Assembly (NCBI GenBank): GCA_039090855.1
Contig: CM077013.1
Span: 138,777,240-138,841,239 of the forward strand
Reading direction: 5' to 3'
Length of the DNA: 64,000 bases
Source: Macrothele yani
Lineage: Eukaryota > Arthropoda > Arachnida > Araneae > Macrothelidae
The notes under the pieces were generated by a model, which saw only the letters and a program-made list of their open reading frames with translations, had not been told where the DNA came from and did no database searches. Both the position numbers and the translations under genes were made by a program. Below are positions 32,487-43,584 of this stretch, one piece after another (the stretch's first letter is position 1; the number at the start of each line of letters is the position of its first letter).

Positions 32487-35269
32487 TTTCAGAATCGCTT
32501 TAATGTAATAAAACAGAGGATACGAGCAACATGGAATCGTCTCAGAAAAAAAAAAAAGAACAGGAATTTTTTTTTTATTGGAATTTTAACGACCAACGTG
32601 GGCAACTCAATGGGCTATAAGCAGTCGCCCATCCCTAATTTAGGGTCACTGGCTCCAGGGAAGGGAGAGAGCCAGTGCCGTAAGACAAACACAACATCCA
32701 TGCCTCACCGGGATTCGAATCCGGACCCCGTTCGGACGAATGATCAGAGGCCATCGCTTAGACCACTGCGCCACCGGGGCGGCAAGAAACAGGAATGATA
32801 GAAACTGATAAAAACGATGATATGTACATTGAATGAGTAACGACAAATTTTCAACGTAGTGCAAACAGACCAATGCTTGAGGAAGAACAAAATAATCACA
32901 GGCGGGGCACCGCAGTGCGAAAGAACATCAAAAATGTTAATGCAGAGCATTAACTTACCGTGAGATGTAACGGACTTGGTGTAACAGTGAACCACGGGGT
33001 CACTGGCGACCACGTAGCATAGAAGGAGCATTCACGGCATGCGGAAATGGCAGACTGATACTCCTGCTGGACCACCGTGCAGAGAGTAACGGAAAACATG
33101 GTGAAAGGTGAAGTCCCAAGTGCGACATCTATGAAAAAGTGTCGAGGCGTGGCAGTTCGTCTCTTGCAGAAGGAGTAAGTTGGCCCTCAGAGGCGACATA
33201 TCTTCTAGAACGAGAGCGTTAGCGAGGGGGTTAGCAAACTGCCTACAATTCAGAGTGGCGACCTTGAATGGGTAAGTCCGACGGCTGATGAAGGACAGGT
33301 ATGGCAGCTTTCTGGAATGTGTCGAGGCGATTGATGATACTACGACACCACAAGGTGTAATCGGGTTGCTTGGAATTATGCCGGAGGAATTTGAGGATGG
33401 AGGTTGCTTGGTCGAAGACCTCGGGAAAAACTGCTTCAAACTGCTGTAAAAAGATAAGAGAAGCCTCCCGATTTGTTTTATGAGTGAGAAACTCGTAAAG
33501 ATCTTCAAAGGAGACAGGTTCTGAAGGAAGAGAGGCTTTGGTAAGCAGAGTCGAGAAATCTTCAAACGTCGGCAGAGGACCCTTGGACTTTGAAGAGGTA
33601 GAGCTAGAACGTGACAGGGGTGACTTGGAGCCTGCTAGACGGGTGGAACGATGTGGTCGGCCAGTCAGAGAAGGTGACTTCTTCTTTTTCCTCCGAGCAT
33701 CGGTACTGGTAGTAGAGCGACGTTTGTCGTGGATCGATGACACACGAGATGTGAAATCAGAAAAAAGGTCCACCTCATCGCCGGGAGCAAAAGTGCCGAC
33801 GGTGAATGAAGGTTGAAGATCAGCGGTGATGTCCTCTGATGGAGAGAGAACATGGGAAAGCATAGAGGAGTCAAGCGGAGGAAAATCCGACAGAGTGGAG
33901 AAGGCAACATCGGAAGACGCGTGTTGATCGAAGGCTTTAATCAGATTTTCGGCAGAACTGGGTCCAGGAGGTGCAGAAGCAGGAGGAGTCATGGCAGCAG
34001 AGACTGAGGAAGAGGTAAAATGCTGCATTGGAGCTCCAGGAGTCAGTGGCTCTGCATGGGGGCAGCGAGCCTGCTGATGGCCGTAAGCCTTGCAGCGTGA
34101 ACAATGAGCAGAGGTGTGGAGCTCAATCCGGCGGCGCTCGTTACGAACATCGAGGAACCGTGGAAACTGAGATGCTCTTCCGACAGGAAGATGATGCGAG
34201 CAGTTCTACGGAAGCCACAGATATGTTTATCATCGGGGTCAGAGGGGGAAGAGGAGAGAGGCTTCACTGAGCCGACTACTCTGCCGCATCGACTAAGTGC
34301 AGCACACAGCATATCATCAGAGATCTCCGGTGGTACCGGATGTAGAGAGACCAGAACAGGATGCTGGACGATGGATTCGGCTAAGAGGTGACGATCGCCA
34401 ATTAATAGGCCCCAAGACACGACAAGCTCGGCATATTCTTTCTTCGAAAAATCAACAATCACAGTTCGTGGCTTTCGGGTGAGGTGGGTGATGGCACCAG
34501 AAGGAAGCATCTTCTTGAGAGCGGAGCTGTACTGTTTCAAACAAGTGTTGGGCAGCGCATCAAAACAACCCCCAAATCGAGGGTCAAATGAAGACGTTGA
34601 CCAGCAGAAGAGTTCTCGGGAATGTCTAATAAGATGGTGTCACCGTTGAGAGTAACGTAAGAATCCATAGTGGGCAGACGAGACGAGGAGGAAGCCGATG
34701 TAATACCAGAGGCAGCTGCAGAATACGTGCGTGCAGAAGCGCCTCCTGTGGAAGACATTGACGCAGCATGAGAAAATGTACTGGAAGCAGAGGCAGTAGA
34801 AACTGTAGAGGGCAGATTAGCGACGCTATCAGAGACGTCCATGAATTCATCATCGCCAGGGACGTCACATCCACGTTCTCAACTGCAGAGTCGGAGACCT
34901 GAGCAGGAGAAGACGTGCAAATGACAGGAGGAAAATTAAGAGGCTCTCCACTGGCAAGCGAAGATGATTGATCGGCTGCGTCTGTCGTTGAAGAGGCGAC
35001 AAGAGGAGCTGTAGCGATGCTGGCGGGAACAGCGCCCTCATCGGCAGATGCCATAATCAATGGCAAGGGTTAAAAAAGAAAAACGACCAGCTCGGTGTGT
35101 AAATTAAAATAGTGATAATGAAAAAAAATGAGCACTCACCCACTCGTGAAGGATCTTAAACGAAAGCACAGACATTTAACTTCTGCACACACACAGAAGA
35201 ACAATGATGGAACACACAACACACATACATGAAGCACTCATACACGGAGATCGTGAAGACACGTGTAGG
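32487..35269 (-). pseudogene. LINE with ORF1 zinc knuckle and ORF2 start
   Basis: A minus-strand non-LTR retrotransposon. ORF1 runs from about 35051 to 33246 in pieces, shifting frame near 34840, 34540 and 34110. It includes a CCHC zinc knuckle (34062-34103, CSRCKAYGHQQARC, spacing C-2-C-4-H-4-C) and a Ser/Lys-rich linker (RRKKKKSP). A helical tail open for 261 codons follows (33243-34028). ORF2 starts about 33270 with ATLNCRQFANPLANALVLED, then LLLLQETNC, the N-terminal motifs of an APE-type endonuclease. It ends after about 80 residues, so the reverse transcriptase is missing. The clade is uncertain, perhaps within the I/Jockey assemblage. Confidence 0.72.
32568..32783 (-). mobile_element. 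SINE-A copy inside the LINE block
   Basis: Full-length, with a T run and perfect B box in reverse. AGAACAGGAAT (32557-32567) and AGAAACAGGAAT (about 32785) form an imperfect target duplication. Confidence 0.95.
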
Positions 35270-35566
35270 CCAAAGGTGGACCGACACCGTACTAATGTAG
35301 GTCAATAAATGCTATGTTGTGTTTCTATTGAAGGTGTCCGGTGACGTTTGTCAATATAGTGTATATTATAGGTGTCGGCCTGGATTAAAACTCCCATTGC
35401 ATTTTTGTCTCACCGTTTTCAATATTGTTGTCTGGTGCATATCCTAATGATTTTGTACAAGTTAGAAAGCCATAATTTTTATATAAAAGCTCTAGTAAAT
35501 ACATTTTTGACTTGATGGTGCTTTTTTATACAGTCGGTAAGCAATTTTTCTGCACGCAGTGATATA

Positions 35567-36115
35567 CACTGTCGAGTCACATTATTGTGACCACCAGCTA
35601 ATATCCAGAGTAACCGCCATGTGCAAAAGTGTTCACACATTCTTTCTTCCAAAGAATATGTGAAGACTTTTGCACATGGCGGTTGCTGGAAAGCGTTCAC
35701 AGGTATGTGGAGCCAGGCTGACTGCTGTGCATCTGACAGCTGCAGGATGCTGCGTGGTGAAGAATCCATAGCGCGAACAACACGATCGAGGTGGTCCACC
35801 AGATGATCAATTGGGTTTAGGTCTGAGGAAGTAGGGGGCCAGGGAAGTATTTTGAAGTCTTCATCGTGCTCTTCCAACCACTCTCGAACATTTCTAGCTG
35901 TGTGACACGTCGCATTGTCGTGAGGGAGGATCCCATCCGCCGCAGGAAAGACGATTCACATGTACGGGTGTACGTGGTCTGCAAGGATAGATTAATAACG
36001 AATTCTGTCCCTAGTGCCTTCCACAGCTATGAGTGGACCCAGGGAATGCCGCGAAAACATTCTCCAGAGCATAGCGCTGACCCCACCAGCTTGTGTTCTT
36101 CCAGCAGCAGGTAAA
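35567..36115 (-). pseudogene. Tc1-like 3' half with TIR
   Basis: The TIR CACTGTCGAGTCACATTATT follows TA at 35565-35566. The minus-strand coding trace reads GGVSAMLWRMFSRHSLGPLI, then LPHDNATCHTARNVREWLEE, then DEDFKILPWPPTSSDLNPID and HLVDHLDRVV. This is the Tc1 core from the second strand on, with the last catalytic Glu changed to Asp in PIDH. The 3' part is scrambled by a local inverted duplication at 35612-35684. The N-terminal half and the other TIR are missing. Confidence 0.85.
35612..35684. repeat. 33-bp inverted duplication with 7-bp loop
   Basis: AACCGCCATGTGCAAAAGTG (35612 onward) returns inverted as CTTTTGCACATGGCGGTT (ending 35684), with about 31 of 33 positions matching. It lies inside the Tc1-like gene and replaces its last codons. 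Confidence 0.93.
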
Positions 36116-36733
36116 GAGTGTTTGTTCTCCGATGTTTAGCGCCGAAGTTTGGAACCAGAAAATAAAAACGCTGCTAATCATCCATGAATTAGCAGTTGTT
36201 GTTTTTTCTGTTTTTTTTTTCGGATCCATTTGAAACCAGAATGTCGAATATTGATGATTCATTTAGGATTTTATTCTACTACGCTACAGTGTAGCGGAGC
36301 CACAAAGTTACGTCCGAAAGATTTATCAATGTTTTTAATAGTGCATATGTGTGTGAGTCATGAAGTGCAAAACCAACTATTTCATTTAAACCTAAAATAA
36401 ATAAACAACATACCCTTCTCTGATGGGGTCAAGGTTCAACTTTGGTTGCACCAAGAAGTAACACAACAACCTGTCTCAATTCTCTCAGAGTTGTAACATA
36501 CTGGTTTACGTATAAAAGAATAAAAGAACAGTGTATTTTTGATAATCTGAAATTCAAATTTTAACGTATAATGCAGTAGTATAGCTACCACCCCCAGCTG
36601 CAGCGAGGGGGGAGCAGGCAACAAAGACGCATACTGCAGCTGCTAGTTATACTTTTATGAAAAAATCCGAACACCCACAAAAACAAACAAACAAATAATT
36701 GACACAAAGTTTCAAATTTTCCTTCAAGATGTG
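36116..36733. other. Non-coding stretch, nothing recognised
   Basis: AT-rich, with a short palindrome CTACGCTACAGTGTAGCGGAG near 36278. No gene. Confidence 0.45.
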
Positions 36734-37954
36734 CACTATATTTACAGAAGTCACCGGACACCTAGAAGAGAAGCACAACATATCATTTATTGACATATAT
36801 TAGTACGGTGTCGGTCCACCTTTGGCCTTAATTGCATGCACTGACCCTTCGAGACATGCTTTCGACAAGGTTTTGGAACACACCGACAGGTATGCGCTTC
36901 CATTCAGTATATAATGCTGCCGGTAACTCTTGCTTAGTAGTAGACCTTCGTTCCAAACTTCTTATGCGACGCTCTAATTCATCCCATAGGTGCTCTATGG
37001 GATTAAGATCAAGACTCCGTGCCGGCTAGGCTACACACAATACGTAATTATCGTCAAACCACGCCGTAACAGTGACTCCTTTATGGCTCGGTGCATTATC
37101 CTGCTGGTACCAACAAGACTCGGTTCCATAGTATTGCCACAGAGTTGGTAGGACATAATTGTCCAGAATATCGAGGTAGACGTGCTGGTTAACAGGTTTG
37201 TACACGATAACCAATGGGCCGGGACAATACTACGAAATACACAATAACACGAGTACACTGCCAGCTCCAAACTTGACCGTAGGAACAGTACACTGTGGTA
37301 AATAGCGTTACCTCGGCTGCCGCCATACCCACACACGGCCATCAGACTGATGGATCGTGTATCTGGAGTCATCAGTCCATAGTATCCGTTTTCATTGATC
37401 TACGGTTCACGATAAATGTTTTTGCACCATGCTAAACGACGAGTAGCATTCCGAGTGGAGATGAAATGCTTATGAGCAGCCGCACGACCACGGTATTCCT
37501 TGAAATTAAGTCTCTGCTAATGGTACGTGGATTACTTACCTGTACACTGAGATCTTGTGCAGAGCTTCGTCGATTAGCTGTAGCGACTCTCCTGAGGCTC
37601 CGACGTCCTCTATCACTGATTTTCTTTGGTCTTCCAGTACGTTTTGCTGCTTCAGATACGCCCTGTGTCTTCCACGTATTCAGTACATCCAAAACAGTTG
37701 ACCTGGGTATGTTTAAACGCCTCTCGGTTTCTCTTATGGATAAGCCACTAATGTAAAACCCAACAATCTTTCCTTTCTCAAAGTCAGTTCTCTCCCGCCG
37801 CGACATTTTCACTCAATCTAACAGTGCGATATGATCGCGGTCAACTGCAGGCTTGTTTTTATACCGTTCGCAGCTGTACCGCGCATCTTAGCAATGCAGC
37901 GGATCCGTTAATTTGCTTTTGAAGGGGTGTCAGGGGACTTTTGTCAGTATAATG
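36734..37954 (-). mobile_element. Tc1-delta copy 2, complete, minus strand
   Basis: 1,221 bp between TIRs: CACTATATTTACAGAAGTCA at 36734 and GGTGTCAGGGGACTTTTGTC ending at 37954 before TA. It lies in the opposite direction to copy 1, about 1.4 kb from its right end. Confidence 0.93.
36800..37806 (-). pseudogene. Tc1-delta transposase relic, copy 2
   Basis: The ATG at 37806 gives MSRRERTDFEKGKIVGFYIS, then GLSIRETERRLNIPRSTVLD and KRTGRPKKISDRGRRSLRRV. After a frameshift the core reads YGLMTPDTRS in one frame and WTDDSRYTIHQSDGRVWVWR in the other. PLVIVYKPVNQHVYLDILDN and CWYQQDNAPSHKG follow, then a stop in place of the Trp of WPARS, then LDLNPIEHLWDELERRI. Asp, Asp and Glu are all present, with 34 residues between the last two (DD34E). 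The C-terminus reads VHAIKAKGGPTPY with the stop at 36800-36802. Better preserved than copy 1 but still broken. Confidence 0.9.
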
Positions 37955-38464
37955 TATTTAACTTTGCCTAAATAAATATCAAGTTTCACTGCTGCACAAC
38001 ATTAGACATATTGATTGCCTAACTCAGTTAACAGAGTTGAGAGAATGCGTGGTGTAGCGGACAGATTTAAATTTATTATGCCTTCTACCTATGTAGGAGC
38101 TACGCATAAAGATCTTGTGGCCTGTGCAAACCGTTTAGTAAGCATATACTCTAGCGGCAGCATGAGCAAATTAGCAGAGAAACCGCCAGGTTTCGAACGA
38201 CACTGTGCAATCACGTAGGTGAGAAAACAATCGCTCTGGAAATAGAAAATCTACTCTTTTAGAAAATTCTACAATTGTAGTGCGTTGGTTTAATTCTCTT
38301 CTTAACACTGCCCGTCACAGTAGCATCCGCTGAGACATGATTTTCCAAATTAAAACTTATCAAAAGCTATTTGCGAAGCACCATGTCACAAGACGAGAGT
38401 ACCCTGGTATTTTATGTAGATGATTTGTACACTACATCCTTGAAATGGCAAGAGCTTTGTGGGT
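37955..38464. other. Non-coding stretch, nothing recognised
   Basis: No motif. The 67-residue frame at 38015-38218 has no family signature. Confidence 0.45.
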
Positions 38465-39050
38465 GCTTTTTTTACGCCTTTCCACCGTAGGTTGAAGAAG
38501 CGTATATGCTCCAGCTTTTTCCGTCTGTCCGTCTGCACGATAACTCGTATAAAAATGGTTCGATTTCGATGAAATTTTAGTATGTGGTAGGGGACCACGG
38601 GGACGAAGACGAAATGGGGTCAAAGGTCACGACATAGGAGCGAGATCCATTCCATTGCCCTTATGTGTCATAATTTGTGTAAAAATGGTTCGATTTCGAA
38701 GAAATTTAGTATGTGGTAGGGAACCACCTAGGGTCAAACCCTATTGAATATGGACGAAATGGGGTCAAAGGTCACGACATAGGAGCGGGATCCATTCCAT
38801 TGCCCTTATGCGTCATAACTTATGTAAAAATGCTTCCATTGCTACAAAACTTTAGTATGTTGTTTTGGAGGTACACTGAACCGGTTCTGTTGAATATCAT
38901 CGAAATGGAGTCAAAGGTCAGGACACAGGAGCCAGATTTATTCCACAGCCATTGTCCTCATTACGTGAGTAATAACTTGAGTAATGATTTTTGGTATGCT
39001 GGAAAGCGTATCATAATCAATGCATTGCATGATTTTACTAACTTGTTAAT
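38465..39050. repeat. Rep-X copy 2, longest copy
   Basis: Three successive units of roughly 145 bp, each with AAAAATGGTTCGATTTCG or a variant, TAGTATGTGGTAGGG, GAAATGGGGTCAAAGGTCAC and CATTGCCCTTATG. It is headed by TTGAAGAAGCGTATATGCTC and ends ATTGCATGATTTTACTAACT. Confidence 0.92.
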
Positions 39051-39079
39051 TTTTAGTTGGGGGTTTAAATTAAAATTAC

Positions 39080-39466
39080 TTACTTGACCTGGTGGTACAG
39101 ATACAGTGATAGGATAAACATACAGAGTTGGACAGTATTATCAGGCAGACAAAGACAGTATATTCAGATTGCATCAACAATGTACATAGCGAACATGGTA
39201 TACAGTATGCCAAATGATCAGGTTACACAGAGGGAACCAGTGTTGATCAATGAACACAGAGAGAACTAGTATTTATCAAACATGTTTCACAGTGTGTCAA
39301 GTAGTCAATGTACAAAGAGAGAGCAAGTGTTGATCAAGTAACACATTGAGAGCCAGTGCCGAAAGGCAAACACAAACATCCATGCTTTACCGGAATTCGA
39401 ACCCAGAGGCCTCCCTAGGCGAATGGTCATAAACCAGCACTTAGACCACTGCGCCACCGGGACGGC
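39080..39466 (-). mobile_element. SINE-A variant with a different 3' body
   Basis: The head and the first body part are SINE-A (GAGAGCCAGTGCCGAAAGGC to GCGCCACCGGGACGGCC, 39347-39466). The usual ATTAGGGACGGGCG part is absent. Instead there is ACCTGGTGGTACAGATACAG near 39090, then repeated AACACAGAGAG and TGTTGATCAA words. The copy at 43585-43875 has the same replacement. Confidence 0.75.
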
Positions 39467-39862
39467 CATTGACGTCACAAAACCGACTTCAGGGATTGTC
39501 ATTGTTAAGCATAAAAATGAAGTTTGCCAAAAGAATGGACCTCGTTGCTTTTCTTGATGAGTTCGCCGAAATGAAGGCTAGAAAGAAAGACTTAGGCCAA
39601 AAACATGAAAATTGACCTTATCGTATAAAATAACATTTTTCTCATTTGTAGTGTAATCATGTAATTTTAAATTATATCATATTATACCTATAGTTGATAG
39701 TTATATCGTATGGTATATTTGTACATATCACATACATGCACATTGTATTTCCATAGCCACTATTTTACTTGGCCTGCACTGCTGAAGTTTTGTTGTACAT
39801 GCAAATACTCGTAAACACCTGTAGCCTCGTAAGTCGGTATTGCATTCTTACGGTGGAGAACA

Positions 39863-40071
39863 GTGTTGCCCTGGTGACGCAGTGGTCTAAGCGATGGCTT
39901 CTGATCATTCGTCCGCAAAGGGTCCGGGTTCGAATCGCGGTGAGGCATGGATGTTGTATTTGTCTTACAGCACTGGCTCTCTCCCATCCCTGGAGCCAGT
40001 GGCCCTAAATTAGGGACGGGCGACTGCTTGAGTTGCTCATGGTGGTCGTTAAAATTCCAGCAAAAAAAAAT
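39863..40071 (+). mobile_element. SINE-A copy
   Basis: CCCTGGTGACGCAGTGGTCT, B box GGTTCGAATCG, body intact except for a 13-bp deletion after GCGACTGCTT, and a 9-A tail. Confidence 0.93.
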
Positions 40072-40582
40072 TGTCGATTTGCGTGCAACCATATCTGGTA
40101 ACAATCGCTAAAATCATATGGTTATTAACCATAAACATTGAAATATATTTTATCGAATTCGGTTTTTTGCTATAAAAAGGTGTATTCATGTTCACACACA
40201 CACATACATCGATCTGCGCACTGTATTAATCCTGATTGGCTGATTGATTGATAACTCTGCATTAAGTACTTTTGTTCCAAATGTTATCTATTATAAAAAG
40301 TTAAAACTACAGGGCTCTGGATACCCCCATTATTTTTACAGACACTCACTCTGACTTTCTGCCACCACACACACATACCGCGAAAAACATATCCTGACGT
40401 GTGTTCCAAGTCCTGGAGAAATTGCTGTGCTTTATGGTGTTGAAGTAAGTCTTTCTGGGGGATGCACGTTGTGGTAGTTAAGCCACTGGTATAATCGCAT
40501 AAAGCGTATAAATGAATTTCAAATAACCGAGTTAAAAAAGCAATGGACGCTACAGTTAACTATCTGGACTAACGTTAAAATA
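40072..40582. other. Non-coding stretch, nothing recognised
   Basis: A short CACACACA tract near 40193. No gene. Confidence 0.45.
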
Positions 40583-41992
40583 CACTGCCTGACAGAGAAA
40601 ATGCGCACACCATGAAGGAATGCTCGAAAACAGACCAAACTGCACACACAGATAGCAAAGTGGGTCCTGCAGAAATGATTTAATTGCTACATACAGACTA
40701 GGCTGCAGTTGCCGAACATACAGGATGATCAGTAAGGAATGTGGCTCCCATTTTGGGAGATACACCGTTGAATCCGACGTGGCATCGAGGTAGTGAGAAT
40801 CCGAATAGAGTCCTGGGGTATCGTGGACCATGTGATGTTGATCCGAGACCACAGTTCATCTTCGTTTTGCGGCGGCGGCAGGATACTCAACTGACGTCCT
40901 ATCGTGTCCCACAAAGGTTCGATGGGCGAGAGGTCGGGGGATCGTTCTAGCCACGGGAGCATTCTCACACTGTGTAAAGCATTCAGGATGATCCGAGCGG
41001 TATGCGGCTGGGCGTTATCCAGTTGAAAAACGGCGTTTGGAATGCCGTGCAGATACGGTAGTGCCACGGGCAGCTGCGTTTCGTCCACATAGCGGCGTGC
41101 AATCAATGTGTCCGCAATTCGTACCAGCAGTGAGCGGTTGTTGGCGCTGATAGCACCCCATGCCATGATTCCACATTGCCTGGCAGTATGGCGCTCCACA
41201 ATGGCGGAGGAATCCGCCCGTTGGCCACGTCGGCTTCAGACCCTCACACGGCGATCATCCGTGGTGAGGCAAAATCGCGATTTCTCGCTGAACTCCACAC
41301 TGTCTCATTCGGCACCCCACGCAGCTCTGGAGTGACACCACGCGAAACGGTGACGACGATGGCTCTCTGTTAAGGGTAGCCTTCGCAACGGACGGCTGGA
41401 CAGCAAACCAGACGCGGCAAATCAGGGCCACAGTGTCCGCGTCGATATTGTAGTATTCAAGCCTCCCTGTACACTCCGCTAAATGTCGCCCGTTTTGTGG
41501 CCTGTGGGTCTGCTACGACATAACGTCGGATGCGATGATCGCTGCGCTCGGAGGTCAGTCTCGGTGCTCCGGTCTTCCTATGACGTTGCACAGATCCTTC
41601 CTGGGACCACTGTCTCCAAATACGACTGACAGTTGTGGCATCACGTTGCGTCTCTTCCGCAATACGACGCAAGGACCAACCGGCGGTACGAAGGCCTGCG
41701 ATGCCCCCCATCGTTAACTCATCCATTTGACGAAATCGCGTACGACGGTGTCTTAGCGGCATTGGAACCGCTTGTTCGTTCTCCACACACGGTTACAGCA
41801 GGACCGTTCACTTCTCGCGGCCGTGACGACGTCTCGACTGATGGTCTCACGGGCTGGTTGTCCGCTTATATCTCCAGCGCCGTCCCTGCAAATGCAAACA
41901 TTCGCTTAACTTGTACGTGTGCACCCACCCTGCAATTTGCATGGCGCTACGTTCAGGTCTTCGTGGTGTTCCATTTTCTCTATCAGGCAGCG
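40583..41992 (-). mobile_element. Tc1-like element with TIRs (Tcb1-type)
   Basis: About 1.41 kb. The left TIR CACTGCCTGACAGAGAAAAT follows TA (40581-40582). The right TIR CATTTTCTCTATCAGGCAGC ends about 41992, where the TA has decayed. A mariner element starts about 24 bp to the right. Confidence 0.85.
40729..41762 (-). pseudogene. Tc1-like transposase relic (Tcb1-type)
   Basis: The N-terminal frame MPLRHRRTRFRQMDELTMGG, then GLRTAGWSLRRIAEETQRDA and TTVSRIWRQWSQEG is a clear Tc1 helix-turn-helix start, open to 41457. A shifted, stop-bearing middle follows. The C-terminal frame (41199-40729) reads CGIMAWGAISANNRSLLVRI, ARRYVDETQLPVALPYLHGI, FQLDNAQPHTARIIL, PWLERSPDLSPIEPLWDTIG and SMPRRIQRCISQNG. 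The second Asp and the Glu are present, with 32 residues between them. The spacing fits my memory of Tcb1-type transposases in arachnids. Dead because of the broken middle. Confidence 0.92.
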
Positions 41993-42186
41993 AACGTATA
42001 ATAGTGAAAAACGTATTAGATGTACAAATAAGTTTTAAAGCGTTTTTTGTGTGACGTATACCGCTAATTTGCATATCCGATATTCCTCCACGTTTTTGTC
42101 AGGTTCCTGTAACTGGTCCAGAGTATAAAATGTGACACAGAAGTTTGCCCAACAGTCAAATGCACTTGCACATCGGTAGGTGAAAG

Positions 42187-43155
42187 ATGGCAAGCGATGC
42201 TGCATTTATTCGACACTGCATTCGTTACGAATTTCCTCAAGGAAAAAGTGCTGCAAAAGCAAATACAACGATATGTTCTGTTCTGGGAGAGAATATTGTA
42301 TCGAAAAGAACGTGTGAGTTTTGGTTTAGACTTTTTAAAGCAGGTGATTTTGGTGTTAGCGATCGAGAACGTAGCTGCGCCCCGCAGAAAGTTGCGCATG
42401 AAGAACTGCAAGAATTTCTGGATGAAGATTCATCTTAAACGCAAAAAGAAGTAGCTGAACAACTGGGGGTAACTCAACAAACCATTTACAATCGTTTACG
42501 CGCAATGGGAAAGATTCAGAATGAAGGAAAATGGGTGCCACATGACCTGAGCCAGAAGAACAAGGATGAGGGTGTCATGAAGTGTTTGAACCTGTTGAAT
42601 AAACAACACAAAAAAGTCTTTCTCGTGAAAAATCGTTGCGGGTGATGGTACGGCAATTCCAAACGCAAAAAGCAACAACTTTGACATATTCACTCCAAGA
42701 AAGTTCTGCTGTACATCTGGTGGGATATTTAGGGTGAGCTCTGTTATGAACGATTAGAACAGGGTCAAACTATTACTGCTGATCGTTACAAGCAAAAAAA
42801 TTGCTGTGATTGAACAAGAAATTCTGTCGGAAACGTCCATTCAGTGGCAAAGGATTGCGTCCCGTGAAATTACTGCATGACAACGGTTGGCCGTGTGTCG
42901 CGAAATCGATCAAGGAAACGTTATTAACGCTTGGCTGGGAAGTTTTGGAGCACACGGCGTATAATCCCGACACAGCTCCTTCAGACTATCATTTGTTCCG
43001 ATCGATGCAGCATGGTTTGTCTGCTGTAGGGTTCCGGGCATGTGACGAAGTGCAAAAATGGGTTGACGACTTCATCGCGTCACACGACGAAGTATTCCTC
43101 ATTACTGGGATCCGTCAGCTGCCCGAGCGATGGCGGAAGGTGATAGATATTGACG
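42187..43155 (+). pseudogene. mariner transposase relic (DD34D)
   Basis: The ATG at 42187 gives CIRYEFPQGKSAAKANTTIC, then FWFRLFKAGDFGVSDRERSC, the mariner paired-type DNA-binding domain, open to a stop at 42438. Next comes QKEVAEQLGVTQQTIYNRLR, then WVPHDLSQ, the usual linker. The frame is lost between about 42640 and 42810. It resumes with LRPVKLLHDNGWPCVAKSIK, then LGWEVLEHTAYNPDTAPSDY and HLFRSMQHGLSAVGF, and ends QLPERWRKVIDIDGAY. The last two Asp are 34 residues apart, as in mariner. A SINE-A was inserted just after the C-terminus. Confidence 0.93.
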
Positions 43156-43170
43156 GCGCATATTTATATA

Positions 43171-43393
43171 TATTTTTTTTTTTTGATTGGAGGTTTAACG
43201 ACCACCGTGAGCAACTCAATGGGCTATAAGCAGTCGCCCGTCCCTAATTTAGGGTCACTGGTTCTAGGGAAGGGAGAGAGCCAGTGCCGTAAGACAAACA
43301 CAACATCCATGCCTGACCGGGATTCGAACCCGGACCCCTTACGGACGAGTGATTAGAGGCCAGCGCCTTAGACCACTGCGCCACTGGGGCGGC
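43171..43393 (-). mobile_element. SINE-A copy in mariner, 11-bp duplication
   Basis: CATATTTATAT at 43159-43169 and 43394-43404. The copy is nearly identical to the one at 30106-30328 apart from the head, both reading CTTACGGACGA-like or CTTACGAACGA. They may be the same subfamily. Confidence 0.96.
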
Positions 43394-43546
43394 CATATTT
43401 ATATTCGTAAAGGTATTGGTGTTTTCTCTCAAATTACATGTTTCTTTGTCTTAAAACGCTTTAGAACTTATGTGCACGCCTAATACAACTGAGAAACGTC
43501 CCAGGTAGCACAATCTTGCAATTTAACGTAGGGCCAACAATGAGCC

Positions 43547-43577
<31 letters not shown>

Positions 43578-43584
43578 GGTTAGA

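Larger units (their letters stand above)
31330..35361 (+). mobile_element. Tc1-delta copy 1, split by a LINE
   Basis: The left TIR (31330-31358, after TA) ends AAAGTCACCAGACACC. The right TIR (35333-35361, before TA) starts GGTGTCCGGTGACG. They match each other and those of the minus-strand copy at 36734-37954. The original element was about 1.24 kb. A 2.8-kb LINE block with CCAAAGGTGG on both sides (32477-32486, 35270-35279) interrupts it near the last codons of the transposase. Confidence 0.9.
42016..43483 (+). mobile_element. mariner element with TIRs and nested SINE
   Basis: The left end TTAGATGTACAAATAAGTTT, after TA at 42014-42015, matches inverted with the right end AACTTATGTGCACGCCTAA before TA at 43484-43485. 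About 1.23 kb remain after removing the SINE and its duplication. TTAGGTGTGCACATAAG-type ends are usual for mariner. Confidence 0.93.

Noticed and set aside
32646..32873. Minus-strand frames over SINE-A copies, such as those containing RWPLIIRPNGVR-type sequence
   Set aside because: The same peptide appears wherever SINE-A occurs. It is translation of the repeat, not a protein family. The plus-strand counterparts (MGYKQSPVPNLGSLAPGKGE) are equally repeat-derived.
33538..33816. 92-codon plus-strand frame
   Set aside because: Antisense shadow of the LINE ORF1 on the minus strand. The same holds for the frames at 34028-34391.
40729..41199. Only 32 residues between the last Asp and Glu as a new DDxE subfamily
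   Set aside because: As I recall, Tcb1-type Tc1 transposases of arachnids have this same spacing, so it is not new.
41633..42001. 122-codon plus-strand frame
   Set aside because: Antisense to the Tc1-like transposase start (41762 downwards) and its 5' end.
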